A DNA stretch of 64,000 bases from Rhodococcus sp. Leaf278 (GCF_001426085.1 NZ_LMRR01000044.1:1-64000), one strand, 5' to 3'; counted from the first letter of the stretch, positions 8,125-17,107 are shown. The notes: generated from the letters alone by a model not told the origin. Numbers and translations are program-made.

Positions 8125-8862
8125 ATGGAGCGGCCTGCGGTAATTCTCGAGAACGATGTGACCGTGTACGACTTCTATCTGCGTCACCAACAGAATCGTC
8201 AGGTCGCGAGGCTGGCATACGCGGCCCTCGCCCGACGTTTTCGCCCACGCGTGTCGTATCCCGACGGTGCCCGGGAGGAATTGCGGCGTCTGGTGTACGA
8301 CAACACTCGATTGCTCATCGCGGTCAATCACCTCACCGAGAGTGATCCGTACACCCTCGCAGCGGCGGCGTGGGCGTCGCCGCTGCGTCCGGTGATCGGC
8401 CGTACGAGGGTATTGGCCAAGGATGAGTTGTTCCAGGAACCCAAGCAGCGCAAGCGAATCGACATGATGGGTGGCATTCCCGTCTTCCGTGGCAAGAATC
8501 ATGGAATGCGCGCCGTCAGTGCTGCGGGCAACCGCATGATGGATGTCAGTGCCGAGCGCATGAAGCGGGGCGACGACCTCGCAGTGTTCCCCGAGGGCAC
8601 CTGCAACCTCGAGGATCCGACGACGGTGCAGCACGTCGGCAGCGGAATCGGCCACATCGCGATGCGAGCCCGGAAACTCGGCGTCGAACCGGTGCTGATC
8701 TGCATCGGATTGAGCTACGGCCCCGGCTCGGCGAAAGTGAAGCAGGCGAGCGTCTACATCGACACCCCCGTCACCGATCTGCCCCAGAAGCCGATCGACA
8801 TCACCCGGGTGGTGGCGGAAGGAATGCAGAAGGCACTCGACGGGGCGGTGGCTGCGTACTGA
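8125..8862 (+). CDS. 1-acylglycerol-3-phosphate acyltransferase-like protein (PlsC family)
   Basis: A 245-residue PlsC-domain protein. The catalytic NHLTESD (H69-x4-D74) and FPEGT (156-160) blocks are both present, and IPVFRGKNHGMRAV fits motif II. Unlike the acyltransferase at 5288, this one has canonical spacing, so it should transfer an acyl chain from acyl-CoA or acyl-ACP to a lysophospholipid-type acceptor at the membrane. It starts 15 bases after the DrrB-type permease, so it is probably in the same operon. A FabG-like gene follows after 67 bases. Confidence 0.82.
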   Translation: MERPAVILENDVTVYDFYLRHQQNRQVARLAYAALARRFRPRVSYPDGAREELRRLVYDNTRLLIAVNHLTESDPYTLAAAAWASPLRPVIGRTRVLAKDELFQEPKQRKRIDMMGGIPVFRGKNHGMRAVSAAGNRMMDVSAERMKRGDDLAVFPEGTCNLEDPTTVQHVGSGIGHIAMRARKLGVEPVLICIGLSYGPGSAKVKQASVYIDTPVTDLPQKPIDITRVVAEGMQKALDGAVAAY

Positions 8863-8929
8863 CCGTGTCTTGTGTGTTGGTAGAAACAGATGACAGGTTA
8901 TTTGGTTCGGCGTCTTTTAGGAGATATTC

Positions 8930-9688
8930 GTGAGTGATCAGATCAAGACGGCCATCGTCACCGGTAGTGCGCGTGGAATCGGCGCAGCTGTGGCGAAGCG
9001 GCTGGCCAAGGACGGTTTCGGCGTCGCCGTGGTGGACCTCGACGAGGCCGCATGCAGCGACACCGTCGGCGCGATCGAGGCCGCAGGCGGGCAGGCAGTG
9101 GCCATCGGAGCCAACGTCGCCGACGAGGAATCGGTCCAGACCGCGGTCGATCGCATCGCGAGCGAGTTCGGTGCGCCGACCGTGTTGATCAACAACGCCG
9201 GCATCACTCGGGACAATCTGCTGTTCAAGATGACGGTGCAGGATTGGGATTCCGTTCTCGGCGTGCACCTTCGTGGATCGTTCCTCATGACACGCGCGGT
9301 GCAGAAGCACATGATCGACGCCAAGTGGGGCCGAATCGTCAACCTGTCGAGCACGTCTGCCCTCGGTAACCGTGGCCAGGCAAACTACTCGGCCGCCAAG
9401 GCCGGCATGCAGGGATTCACCAAGACCCTGGCTATCGAACTCGGCAAGTTCGGCGTCACCGCGAATGCCATCGCCCCGGGATTCATCGAGACCGAAATGA
9501 CGGCGGCGACCGCAGAACGCGTCGGAATGTCGTTCGAGGATTTCAAAGCTGCTGCAGCGTCGCAGATTCCGGTCAATCGTGTCGGACACCCCGACGATAT
9601 TGCGCACCTCGCCTCGTTCTTCGTGAGCGAGGGAGCCGGCTTCATCTCGGGCCAGGTCGTGTACGCCGCCGGTGGTCCGAAGGACTGA
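8930..9688 (+). CDS. FabG-like 3-oxoacyl-ACP/CoA reductase (SDR)
   Basis: A 252-residue short-chain dehydrogenase. It has a cofactor loop TGSARGIG at residues 11-18, NNAG at 88-91, the serine in NLSSTS (140-141), Y153 and K157, so the catalytic set is complete. NVADEES and FIETEMT agree with FabG-type enzymes. It would reduce 3-oxoacyl thioesters with NAD(P)H in the cytoplasm. It starts at GTG with AGGAG seven bases upstream. A palindrome-rich stretch immediately downstream separates it from a convergent SDR gene. Confidence 0.88.
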   Translation: MSDQIKTAIVTGSARGIGAAVAKRLAKDGFGVAVVDLDEAACSDTVGAIEAAGGQAVAIGANVADEESVQTAVDRIASEFGAPTVLINNAGITRDNLLFKMTVQDWDSVLGVHLRGSFLMTRAVQKHMIDAKWGRIVNLSSTSALGNRGQANYSAAKAGMQGFTKTLAIELGKFGVTANAIAPGFIETEMTAATAERVGMSFEDFKAAAASQIPVNRVGHPDDIAHLASFFVSEGAGFISGQVVYAAGGPKD

Positions 9689-9699
9689 TTTCTCCAGAT

Positions 9700-9751
9700 G
9701 CGTGAATGGACCATTCACGAGCCCGGACGGGTGTGAACGGTCCATTCACGC
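9700..9751. terminator. Long hairpin between convergent SDR genes
   Basis: A perfect 13-base inverted repeat, GCGTGAATGGACC (9700-9712) with GGTCCATTCACGC (9739-9751). An inner stem, TTCAC...CCCG with CGGG..TGAA, extends it. Each half is also nearly palindromic on its own (GTGAATGG/CCATTCAC). It sits between the stops of the genes ending at 9688 (+) and 9766 (-), so a bidirectional terminator is the simplest reading. Confidence 0.75.
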
Positions 9752-9765
9752 AGAACGGGTGCCGA

Positions 9766-10659
9766 CTACGGCGTCGGCATGCCGCCGTTGACGTTCAATG
9801 TCTCGCCGGAGACGTAGCCCGATTCGGCCGAGGACAGGTAGACGTAGGCACCGGCGATCTCGGCGGGTTGCCCCGCGCGTCCGAGCGGTGTCTCCTTGCC
9901 GAATTCCGGCAGTGCCGAGGTCGGCTGACCGCCGGCTGCCTGCAGTGGCGTCCAGAAGGGGCCCGGCGCAACAACATTGACGCGAATTCCCTTGGGTGCC
10001 AACTGCTGGGCAAGAGCCTTGCTGATCGTGTTGATGGCCATCTTCGTCGTCGCGTAATCCACCAGACCGGGCGACGGTGTGTACGCCTGAATGGAACTGG
10101 TGTTCACGATCGTCGAACCGGCAGGCATGTGCGGCACAGCTTCCTGGATGATCCAGAACAGCGCGTACACGTTGGTTTTGAACGTCTGATCGAATTGCTC
10201 GGACGACAGGTCGGCCAGATCCTCGACGAATTGCTGCTTACCGGCAACGTTGATCAACAGGTCGAGGCCGCCGAGCTCGTCGACAGCGGTGCGCACAATT
10301 CCGCGCGCTGCCTGCTCGTCGGTGATATCTGCCGGAGCCAGGACTGCGGTGCGTCCGGCGTCGCGTACCAACTGCGCAACTTCCTGGGCGTCTTTTTCCT
10401 CCGACGGCAAGTAGTTGAGAACCACGTCTGCACCTTCGCGGGCGATGGCAATTGCAGCTGCTCGACCGATTCCGGAGTCGGCACCCGTGACGAGCGCTTT
10501 GCGGCCGGTCAGGCGACCGGAGCCGCGATAGCTGTCCTCACCGTGATCGGCGAGAGGTTGAAGGTCTGCGGCCAAACCGGGTGGATCCTGGTGCTGCTCG
10601 GGGAATCCGTCCTGGCGGTACTGCGTGACGGGGTTGGTGAAAGTGTACTGATCGCTCAC
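9766..10659 (-). CDS. SDR family oxidoreductase (general-stress, YhdF/YdaD-like)
   Basis: A 297-residue short-chain dehydrogenase with an N-terminal extension rich in Q, P and H (VSDQYTFTNPVTQYRQDGFP). This extension is typical of the stress-associated SDR group that includes Bacillus YhdF/YdaD. The cofactor site is TGADSGIGRA, the active-site segment is NTSSIQAYTP...YATTK, and the C-terminus is SGYVSGETLNVNGGMPTP. The GTG at 10659 was chosen because the extension begins there; a longer frame upstream is not conserved in character. Substrate unknown. Confidence 0.85.
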   Translation of the reverse strand: MSDQYTFTNPVTQYRQDGFPEQHQDPPGLAADLQPLADHGEDSYRGSGRLTGRKALVTGADSGIGRAAAIAIAREGADVVLNYLPSEEKDAQEVAQLVRDAGRTAVLAPADITDEQAARGIVRTAVDELGGLDLLINVAGKQQFVEDLADLSSEQFDQTFKTNVYALFWIIQEAVPHMPAGSTIVNTSSIQAYTPSPGLVDYATTKMAINTISKALAQQLAPKGIRVNVVAPGPFWTPLQAAGGQPTSALPEFGKETPLGRAGQPAEIAGAYVYLSSAESGYVSGETLNVNGGMPTP

Positions 10660-10794
10660 TGTCGAATCGTCTCCGAATGCGGTGAAATGCGTGAAGAACC
10701 TCTGCTCGATTCCGTGTCCTCCACGCATGCCCCGAACCGTTCGGCCACAAACTGTGACCGATCGAAGCTCCTGTTCACGCCACCCCACCAACGA

Positions 10795-10841
10795 ATGAAT
10801 GTGGCATTCAGCTTCTCCAAGAAGCTGAATGCCACATTCAT
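10795..10841. terminator. Perfect 22-bp hairpin after the fadE25-hydroxyacyl-CoA dehydrogenase operon
   Basis: Arms 10795-10816 and 10820-10841 are exactly complementary over 22 bases with only CCA in the loop; the core reads GTGGCATTCAGCTTCT. It lies 29 bases beyond the stop (10871) of the minus-strand dehydrogenase gene and upstream of the next minus-strand gene, the right place for a terminator. A stem this long is unusual for one. Confidence 0.7.
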
Positions 10842-10870
10842 CCAAACGGGGGGCTGGGGGCTGGAGGCTG

Positions 10871-11728
10871 CTACGAGTACGTGTAGAAACCCTTGCCGGT
10901 TTTACGGCCCAGCATTCCGGCGTCCACCATGCGCTGCAGCAGCGGCGGCGGCGCGTAGTGCGGTTCCCGGAACTCGGCGTACAGCGACTCTGCCACCGCG
11001 AGGGTGACGTCGAGGCCGACGGTGTCGGTCAGGCGTAGCGGACCCATCGGATGAGCGCAGCCGTTGACCATGCCCTCGTCGATATCCTCCGCGCTGGCGA
11101 AGCCGGACTCGAGCATCCGAATAGCAGAGACCATGTACGGGATGAGCAGTGCGTTGACGATGAATCCGGCGCGATCGCCGGCGCGAATCGTCTTCTTGCC
11201 CAGGGTGTTGCCCGCGTAATCCGTCACCGCGGATACCGTCTCTTCGCTGGTGAGCAGGCTGACGACGATCTCCACCAACGGCAGCACCGGCACGGGGTTG
11301 AAGAAGTGCACGCCGACGACCTTGTCGGGACGCTTCGTCGCGTTGGCCATCTTGATGACCGGAATCGACGAGGTATTCGTGGCCAGGATTCCCTCGGGTT
11401 TGACGATGGAATCGAGCTTGCCGAACAGATCGAGCTTGAGCGACTCGATCTCCGGTGCCGCCTCGACCACGAGGTCGCGGTCTGCGAAATCGTTGATGTC
11501 GAGCGTCAACGTGATTGCAGCGCGGGCCTTCTCGGCCGCGTCGGACTCGATGCGGCCGGATTTGACGGCGCGCGCGAACGACTTGTCGAGGCGGGCTTCA
11601 GCTGCGTCGGCCGTCGCCTGGCTCGTCTCGAGAATCAGTACGGAACTGCCGGAGCGAGCACACATCTCGGCGATACCGGCACCCATGGTGCCGCCGCCGA
11701 TGACGCCTACGAGTTGGATGTCGCTCAT
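10871..11728 (-). CDS. 3-hydroxybutyryl/3-hydroxyacyl-CoA dehydrogenase
   Basis: A 285-residue single-domain enzyme of the FadB2/Hbd type. The NAD loop GGGTMGAGIAEM is at residues 11-22, followed by ATNTSSIPV. HFFNPVPVLPLVEIV contains the catalytic histidine, and DRAGFIVNALLIPY with GPLRLTDTVGLDV begins the C-terminal dimerisation part. It oxidises L-3-hydroxyacyl-CoA to 3-oxoacyl-CoA with NAD+. Its ATG overlaps the stop of the upstream acyl-CoA dehydrogenase (ATGA), so both are made from one message. A 22-bp hairpin ends the unit. Confidence 0.92.
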   Translation of the reverse strand: MSDIQLVGVIGGGTMGAGIAEMCARSGSSVLILETSQATADAAEARLDKSFARAVKSGRIESDAAEKARAAITLTLDINDFADRDLVVEAAPEIESLKLDLFGKLDSIVKPEGILATNTSSIPVIKMANATKRPDKVVGVHFFNPVPVLPLVEIVVSLLTSEETVSAVTDYAGNTLGKKTIRAGDRAGFIVNALLIPYMVSAIRMLESGFASAEDIDEGMVNGCAHPMGPLRLTDTVGLDVTLAVAESLYAEFREPHYAPPPLLQRMVDAGMLGRKTGKGFYTYS

Positions 11729-12882
11729 TTGAGCAGCGCCCGCGACATGACGACACGCTGAATCTGGTTGGTGCCCTCGTAGATCTGGGTGATCTTGGCG
11801 TCGCGCATCATGCGCTCGACCGGGAAGTCGGTGGTGTAGCCGGCACCGCCGAAGAGCTGCACCGCGTCTGTGGTGACCTCCATGGCCACGTCCGAGGCGA
11901 AGCACTTCGCTGCTGCCGAGATGAACCCGAGGTTCTTCTCGCCGCGCTCGGCGCGGGCTGCGGAGCTGTAGACCATCAGGCGTGCGGCTTCGACCTTCAT
12001 CGCCATGTCGGCGAGCATGAACTGCACGGCCTGGAAGCTCGAGATCGCGGTGCCGAACTGCTTGCGGTCCTTGGTGTACGCGATGGCTGCGTCGAGGGCA
12101 CCCTGTGCCAGGCCGACGGCCTGCGCGCCGATGGTCGGACGGGTGTGATCGAGGGTTTCGAGAGCGGTCTTGAAGCCGGTGCCGGGCTCGCCGATGATGC
12201 GATCGCCGGGGACCTTGCAGTTCTCGAAGTACAGCTCGGCCGTCGGGGAGCCCTTGATGCCGAGCTTCTTCTCCTTGGGGCCGACGACGAATCCCTCGTC
12301 GTCCTTGTGCACGATGAATGCAGAGATGCCGTTGGCACCCTTGTCGGGATCGGTCACCGCCATGACGGTGTACCAATCGGACTTGCCGCCGTTGGTGATC
12401 CAACACTTGGAGCCGTTGAGGATCCAGTCGTCACCGTCGGCCTTGGCGCGGGTACGCATGCCCGCTGCGTCGGATCCCGCTTCGCGCTCGGACAGGGCGT
12501 ACGACGCCATCGCACCGCCGGCGAGGGACGGCAGGACCTGCTTCTTGAGCTCCTCGGAGCCCTTGAGGATCAGTCCCATCGTGCCGAGCTTGTTGACGGC
12601 GGGGATCAGCGAGGACGAGCCGCAGACGCGAGCGACCTCTTCGATGACGATGCAGGCGGCAACCGAGTCGGCACCCTGGCCGTCGTACTCCTCGGGAACG
12701 TGGATGGCGTTGAAGCCGGAGGCGTTGAGAGCCTTCAATGCCTCTTCCGGGAAGCGTGAGTCCTCGTCCACCTCTTTGGCGTAGGGAGCGATCTCCTTCT
12801 CCGACAGTGCCCGAATGGCTGCGCGCAGTTCGTCGTGCTCCTCGGGCGATTGATACAGATCGAAGTCGGGATTTCCGGCCAT
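11725..12882 (-). CDS. fadE25: Acyl-CoA dehydrogenase, FadE25-like
   Basis: A 385-residue flavoprotein very similar in character to mycobacterial FadE25: AIRALSEKEIAPYAKEVDE, LIPAVNKLGTMGLILKGSEE, YALSEREAGSDAAGMRTRAK, WITNGGKSDWYTVMAVTDP and the C-terminal ITQIYEGTNQIQRVVMSRAL. The glutamate in IYEGTNQIQR is the expected catalytic base of this branch. It introduces the 2,3 double bond in acyl-CoA and passes electrons to ETF. The ATG at 12882 has AAGGAG ten bases upstream. It is first in a two-gene operon, with palindromes in its upstream region. Confidence 0.92.
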   Translation of the reverse strand: MAGNPDFDLYQSPEEHDELRAAIRALSEKEIAPYAKEVDEDSRFPEEALKALNASGFNAIHVPEEYDGQGADSVAACIVIEEVARVCGSSSLIPAVNKLGTMGLILKGSEELKKQVLPSLAGGAMASYALSEREAGSDAAGMRTRAKADGDDWILNGSKCWITNGGKSDWYTVMAVTDPDKGANGISAFIVHKDDEGFVVGPKEKKLGIKGSPTAELYFENCKVPGDRIIGEPGTGFKTALETLDHTRPTIGAQAVGLAQGALDAAIAYTKDRKQFGTAISSFQAVQFMLADMAMKVEAARLMVYSSAARAERGEKNLGFISAAAKCFASDVAMEVTTDAVQLFGGAGYTTDFPVERMMRDAKITQIYEGTNQIQRVVMSRALLK

Positions 12883-12928
12883 GTCGGCCACGCTCCTTGA
12901 ATGTAGGGGGTCGGCACTACCCAATGAG

Positions 12929-12942
12929 GGCACTCGGTGCCA
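12929..12942. promoter_or_regulatory. Palindrome 1 upstream of fadE25 (candidate operator)
   Basis: GGCACTCGGTGCCA, a short palindrome 47 bases upstream of the fadE25 start. A second copy with the same GGCACT-NN-GTGCCA form is at 13012-13025, and a half-site GGCACT is at about 12913. A TetR gene ends just beyond, which makes this a candidate binding site for that regulator. Confidence 0.45.
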
Positions 12943-13011
12943 AGGATGACCCCATGTTACGTCCGTATCGCTCCTGGTTCAAGAGCGGGTTCTCGGAAAG
13001 CGGCACTGAGT

Positions 13012-13025
13012 GCCACGCCGTCGGG
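13012..13025. promoter_or_regulatory. Palindrome 2 upstream of fadE25 (candidate operator)
   Basis: GGCACTGAGTGCCA shares the flanking hexamers of the palindrome at 12929-12942, 83 bases away, but has different central bases. It lies between fadE25 and the TetR stop at 13030. Two copies of the same palindrome in one 147-base gap are unlikely to be chance. Confidence 0.45.
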
Positions 13026-13029
13026 CGGG

Positions 13030-13677
13030 TCAGTCTGTTGTGTGATCGGCCAAGGCGTCGACGATTTTGGCGACGGACATGCCCCGGGGGAACGACGCGA
13101 CGACGATCTCGCCGAGGAATTGCGCGCGTACCTGCGCCAACGCAGACCGCAGGTCGCTGACGGACGTGGGCAGGCCGTCACGAATCATCCGCCGAAGAAT
13201 GTAGTTGTGTGTCGCGGTCACCGACGCCGAGAACTGCAGTATCTCCAGGTGGGAATGATCCGGCCGCACTCGCTGCAGATATTCGACGAAAAGTCGGTCG
13301 TACCGAAACACGGTGACGATCTCTCGATCGCGCAGCGCAGGGTTTCGGTGCACCACCTGGTAGCGCAGGCGCGACATCTCGATCCAGTCGGAGAATCGCT
13401 CGTACACCTGCTGCGCGGCGTCGCACACCGCCTGCCACGGGTCGCCTTGGTTGGAGTCGAGGAATGCGCCTGCCTGCTCGAGCAGTATTTCGTGATCGGC
13501 GAAGACGACGTCTTCCTTGGCGCGGAACTGACGAAAGAATGTCCGTCGCGAGATTCCGGCGGCTCCGGCGATGTCGTCCACCGTCGTCGACTCGTAGCCC
13601 TTGACCGAGAAGAGGTCGAGAGCCGCCGTGGCCACGGTCAGCCGGAAGTCGGTGGATTCGTCGGGTTCTCCGCGCAT
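13030..13677 (-). CDS. TetR-family transcriptional regulator
   Basis: A 215-residue regulator. The N-terminal HTH is clear: [40 protein letters not shown], then [13 protein letters not shown]. The ligand-binding half is all-helical with [20 protein letters not shown]. The start at ATG 13677 precedes the HTH by about ten residues, as usual. It lies upstream of fadE25 in the same direction and diverges from xylB across a 90-base gap. Control of the fadE25 operon through the two GGCACT-NN-GTGCCA palindromes is likely but inferred; xylB is the alternative target. Confidence 0.88.
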   Translation of the reverse strand: MRGEPDESTDFRLTVATAALDLFSVKGYESTTVDDIAGAAGISRRTFFRQFRAKEDVVFADHEILLEQAGAFLDSNQGDPWQAVCDAAQQVYERFSDWIEMSRLRYQVVHRNPALRDREIVTVFRYDRLFVEYLQRVRPDHSHLEILQFSASVTATHNYILRRMIRDGLPTSVSDLRSALAQVRAQFLGEIVVASFPRGMSVAKIVDALADHTTD

Positions 13678-13767
13678 GTCAGTGAAGGTAGCTCGAGTCC
13701 GTCCGGTCGTGGGTCTCGCGCGGGTAGGGTCGTAGATCACACTTGCGTAGGAAAGGACCAGCTCACC

Positions 13768-15186
13768 GTGGCTCTCGTTGCCGGAATCGACTCCTCTACT
13801 CAGTCGTGCAAAGTTTTCGTTCGTGATGCCGAGTCGGGGGAGTTGGTCCGCCAGGGCCGAGCCGGTCATCCCGACGGCACCGAGATCGATCCGCAGCGCT
13901 GGAAAGACGCGCTGGACGAGGCGGTCGCCGATGCAGGCGGGCTCGACGACGTGGACGCTGTGTCGGTCGGTGCGCAGCAGCACGGCATGGTCTGCCTCGA
14001 CGACGCGGGGGCCGTGGTCCGTAAGGCGCTGCTGTGGAACGATACTCGGTCGGCTCAGGCCGCAGACGACCTGATTGCGGAATTGGGCGAACAGGCCGGC
14101 GGCGACGGCGGGCAAGCCTGGGCCGACGCCGTCGGAGTGGTTCCGTTGGCCTCGATCACGATTGCCAAATTGCGGTGGCTGGCCGACAACGAGCCCGACA
14201 ACGCCGATCGCACTGCGGCAGTGTGCCTTCCGCACGATTGGATCGGTTGGCAGCTCGGCGGCGCATCGGGGCTCGACGCGTTGGCTACCGATCGCGGTGA
14301 CGCCAGCGGCACCGGGTATTTCTCGGCGGCGTCCGGTGAATATCGAACGGATCTGTTGCAGTTGGGCTTTCGTGGGCGTAACCCACTGCTGCCGCGCGTC
14401 GCTTCGCCGAACGAGGCGATCGGCCGTACACCGGCCGGGGCACTGATCGGACCCGGGACGGGGGACAACGCCGCGGCGGCGCTGGCTCTCGATGCGCAGC
14501 CCGGTGATGTGGTCGTCTCGATCGGTACGTCCGGTGTCGTCTCCGCGGTGACGTCCGTTGCGGCAGCCGATGGTTCGGGACTGGTCGCCGGATTCGCCGA
14601 CGCCACGGGCCGTCAACTGCCGTTGGTGTGCACCCTCAACGCGGCTCGGGTGTTGGACGCTACGGCGCGTCTGCTGGGCGTCGACCACGACGAGTTGTCT
14701 CGGTTGGCACTGTCGACGGCAAGCGAGGGACTGGTGTTGGTGCCCTACCTCGAAGGTGAGCGCACCCCCAACCGTCCCGATGCGTCCGGTGCGATTCATG
14801 GTCTGCGCCTGGGTAATTCGACGCCGGGTCACTTGGCGCGGGCGGCCGTCGAAGGTCTCCTGTGCGGTTTGGCGGACGGTATCGACCACCTGCGAGCGCA
14901 GGGGGTGGAGACGAAGCGGGTGCTGCTCATCGGCGGCGGCGCAAAATCGGCTGCGGTGCGCGAGCTGGCCCCGGCGATCCTCGGCGTTCCGGTGATCGTG
15001 CCCGAGCCGGGAGAGTACGTAGCCGACGGCGCAGCGCGCCAGGCGGCGTGGACCCTGGCCGGAACCAGCGAGCCGCCGAACTGGGCGCAGGCAGCGTCGA
15101 AGACATATGAGGCAGACCCGACCCCGGCGGTGCGCGAACGCTACGCCGAGGTGCGGGATCTGACCGAGGGCACCACCCCCATGTGA
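13768..15186 (+). CDS. xylB: Xylulokinase
   Basis: A 472-residue FGGY-family kinase. Landmarks are [14 protein letters not shown] at the start (phosphate 1 loop), [20 protein letters not shown] (sugar contact typical of XylB), [24 protein letters not shown] (phosphate 2), [14 protein letters not shown] and [17 protein letters not shown] with [11 protein letters not shown] (adenosine site). It phosphorylates D-xylulose with ATP. The GTG at 13768 follows GAAAGGACC. There is no xylose isomerase beside it. The polyol dehydrogenases at 45.7-48.3 kb could supply xylulose, but that is inference. Confidence 0.9.
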   Translation: MALVAGIDSSTQSCKVFVRDAESGELVRQGRAGHPDGTEIDPQRWKDALDEAVADAGGLDDVDAVSVGAQQHGMVCLDDAGAVVRKALLWNDTRSAQAADDLIAELGEQAGGDGGQAWADAVGVVPLASITIAKLRWLADNEPDNADRTAAVCLPHDWIGWQLGGASGLDALATDRGDASGTGYFSAASGEYRTDLLQLGFRGRNPLLPRVASPNEAIGRTPAGALIGPGTGDNAAAALALDAQPGDVVVSIGTSGVVSAVTSVAAADGSGLVAGFADATGRQLPLVCTLNAARVLDATARLLGVDHDELSRLALSTASEGLVLVPYLEGERTPNRPDASGAIHGLRLGNSTPGHLARAAVEGLLCGLADGIDHLRAQGVETKRVLLIGGGAKSAAVRELAPAILGVPVIVPEPGEYVADGAARQAAWTLAGTSEPPNWAQAASKTYEADPTPAVRERYAEVRDLTEGTTPM

Positions 15187-15193
15187 ACGGAAC

Positions 15194-15211
15194 TTCGTAG
15201 CCCACTACGAA
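15194..15211. terminator. Small hairpin between xylB and the convergent PRISE gene
   Basis: TTCGTAG and CTACGAA, a perfect 7-base stem around CCCA, eight bases after the xylB stop. It lies between convergent stops at 15186 and 15250 and could terminate xylB. Confidence 0.45.
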
Positions 15212-15249
15212 TTGTCGTGCACGTGCGGCGGAGCCGCTCCGGCGCTCTC

Positions 15250-16323
15250 TCAGGGAATCAGGCGCGCATCTCGGTACCGCTGAATCACCGAGGCGATGGC
15301 ATCCGGCGTGGATCGGAAGCCGAGGAAGCCGGCCTTCTTCGACTTGTTCATGTCCGTCAGGCATTCCATGTCGCGGCCGAGGTCGCCGTCGGTGTGCCAC
15401 CACGATGCCAGGCGGGAGACGTCGCTCTCCACCAGATCGTGCTTCTCGGCGATGCGCTTCCACGCGGCAGCCGCGTCGGACATGCGGGGTTCGAGGGGGC
15501 GCGGTTCCTTATCGAAACCTTCTGGCTCGACGCCGAACATCTCGGCGAGCTGCGGCCACAGCCAGCGCCAGCGGAAGACGTCACCGTTGGCGATGTTGAA
15601 CGCTTCATTGTGCGCATTGTCATCGGTTGCAGCCCAGAGCATCTGCTCGGCGAGCAGGTCGGCGTCGGTGAGATCGGTGAGCCCGTTCCACTGGGTCTCG
15701 GAACCGGGGAAGACGAACTTCTCGCCGAGTTCCTTGCAGATCGACGCGTACACGGACAGCGTCAGCATCATGTTCATCGCGTTGCCGACTGCGAATCCCG
15801 AGATGGTGTGCGCGCGATGCACGCTCCAACCGAATCCGAACTTCTCGGCACCGGCGAACAGTTCGTCCTCCTGCGCGTAGTAGAAGTTCGGGGTGTCGAG
15901 GCGGTCCTCGGTCTCGTGGAACGGCGTCTCGGCCATCACTGCCTCACCGTAGGCATCGAACGGCCCGAGGTAGTGCTTGAGTCCGGTCATCAGCGCGACG
16001 TGCTTCACCGAATCGAGGGGACCGAGAACGTCCAACACATTGCGTAGGGTCGCCGAGTTGACCTCGATGTTCTCCTTCTCGGAGTCCTTCTTCATCCACG
16101 CCGTGAAGAAGACGATCTCGGGTCGAATGTCGGTCAGAGCGTCCTGCAAGGATTTCGGGTCGAGTAGATCCGCAGCTACCGGCAGAACGCCGTCGACTGG
16201 GGTACTTCCGCTGCGACTCAGTCCATAGGTGGTCCAGCCTGCTTCGAGTGCGGCGTGGCACAGGGCCTGCCCGGAAATTCCGGTGGCACCCACGACCAAC
16301 GCGCGCATGGTGTTCGTAGTCAT
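15250..16323 (-). CDS. PRISE-like SDR reductase (progesterone 5-beta-reductase/iridoid synthase-like)
   Basis: A 357-residue extended SDR. RALVVGATGISGQALCHAAL is the cofactor-binding start. The segment TPNFYYAQEDELFAGAEKFG carries the Yxx(x)xD/E-type signature of the PRISE group, and VHRAHTISGFAVGNAMNMML follows as in those proteins. PRISE enzymes reduce activated C=C bonds of enones with NADPH. Bacterial members are poorly studied, so the substrate is unknown. It starts 46 bases after the TauE/SafE stop and could be the last gene of the Opp/Dpp operon. Confidence 0.72.
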   Translation of the reverse strand: MTTNTMRALVVGATGISGQALCHAALEAGWTTYGLSRSGSTPVDGVLPVAADLLDPKSLQDALTDIRPEIVFFTAWMKKDSEKENIEVNSATLRNVLDVLGPLDSVKHVALMTGLKHYLGPFDAYGEAVMAETPFHETEDRLDTPNFYYAQEDELFAGAEKFGFGWSVHRAHTISGFAVGNAMNMMLTLSVYASICKELGEKFVFPGSETQWNGLTDLTDADLLAEQMLWAATDDNAHNEAFNIANGDVFRWRWLWPQLAEMFGVEPEGFDKEPRPLEPRMSDAAAAWKRIAEKHDLVESDVSRLASWWHTDGDLGRDMECLTDMNKSKKAGFLGFRSTPDAIASVIQRYRDARLIP

Positions 16324-16369
16324 CGTGACGGTGTACCCACCGCGGCCGATGCAACACGTGACACGGCCC

Positions 16370-17107
16370 TCACATCAGGGTGAGTACCTGTTGACCGACG
16401 AGCACGAGTGCGCCGACGGCGGAGACGGTGATCGCGACGATGCGTAGGCGTCGACGGTCGAGAACGCGATTGACCACTCGCGAGAGCAGGAAACCGAGCA
16501 CGGTCGCCGGGGCCAGGAACACGAACAGCGTCGCGGTATGGGCGTCCACTGCGCCGGCCACCGCCAGTACCGCCAGCGAGATCAGCGAGCCGACGAGGAA
16601 GAAGCAACTCATCGTGCTGCGCAGTTCGGCTCCGGTGTTGCGCTGCCACACCAGAGCCATCGGCGGTCCGCCGATGGACGTGGCCGTTCCCAGAATTCCC
16701 GACACGGCCCCGGCCACCACCAGATTTCGTCTGTGCGGCAACGGGACCCAGCCGAAGGAGGTCAGGGCGACGCCGCCCAACACCACGAGTGCGAGCAGGA
16801 TGGCCAGCCCGCGCTCGGGCAACAGGACCAGCAGCAGTGCTCCCACTGCCGATCCGGGTAGGCGACCGGCCAGCGCCCACCCCGCGCCCGAGAGGTCGAG
16901 AGCCGTGCGATCACGAACCAGAACGAGCACACTGACGACCACGGCGAGCATGATCAGCGTCGCGGGGATGAGGCCGGGGTCGACGATGGCCACGATGGGT
17001 GCGGCGAGCATGCCCATGCCGAATCCGATGGACGCCTGCATCGCCGATGCGAAGAAGATGGCCAGGGCGACGACGACAAATCCGGTGACGCTCAGGTGTG
17101 TCGCCAT
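16370..17107 (-). CDS. TauE/SafE family membrane exporter (coupled to Opp/Dpp operon)
   Basis: A 245-residue membrane protein with eight hydrophobic segments in two repeats, as in the TauE/SafE (sulfite exporter) family: SIGFGMGMLAAPIVAIVDPG in the first half and GILGTATSIGGPPMALVW in the second. Family members export sulfite, sulfoacetate or other organic anions. The ATG overlaps the stop of the upstream ABC ATPase by one base (TGATG), so it is translated with the peptide transporter. That is an unusual partner and hints that the imported compound releases an anion that must leave the cell. Confidence 0.85.
   Translation of the reverse strand: MATHLSVTGFVVVALAIFFASAMQASIGFGMGMLAAPIVAIVDPGLIPATLIMLAVVVSVLVLVRDRTALDLSGAGWALAGRLPGSAVGALLLVLLPERGLAILLALVVLGGVALTSFGWVPLPHRRNLVVAGAVSGILGTATSIGGPPMALVWQRNTGAELRSTMSCFFLVGSLISLAVLAVAGAVDAHTATLFVFLAPATVLGFLLSRVVNRVLDRRRLRIVAITVSAVGALVLVGQQVLTLM

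Noticed and set aside
12937-13767. Upstream extension of the xylulokinase frame by about 270 codons.
   Set aside because: It is antisense to the TetR gene; the FGGY kinase fold begins at GTG 13768 with a ribosome-binding site.
13030-14889. Very long minus-strand open frame running from the TetR gene through xylB.
   Set aside because: Only the part up to 13677 has recognisable residues (TetR); the rest is the antisense shadow of xylB in a GC-rich genome.
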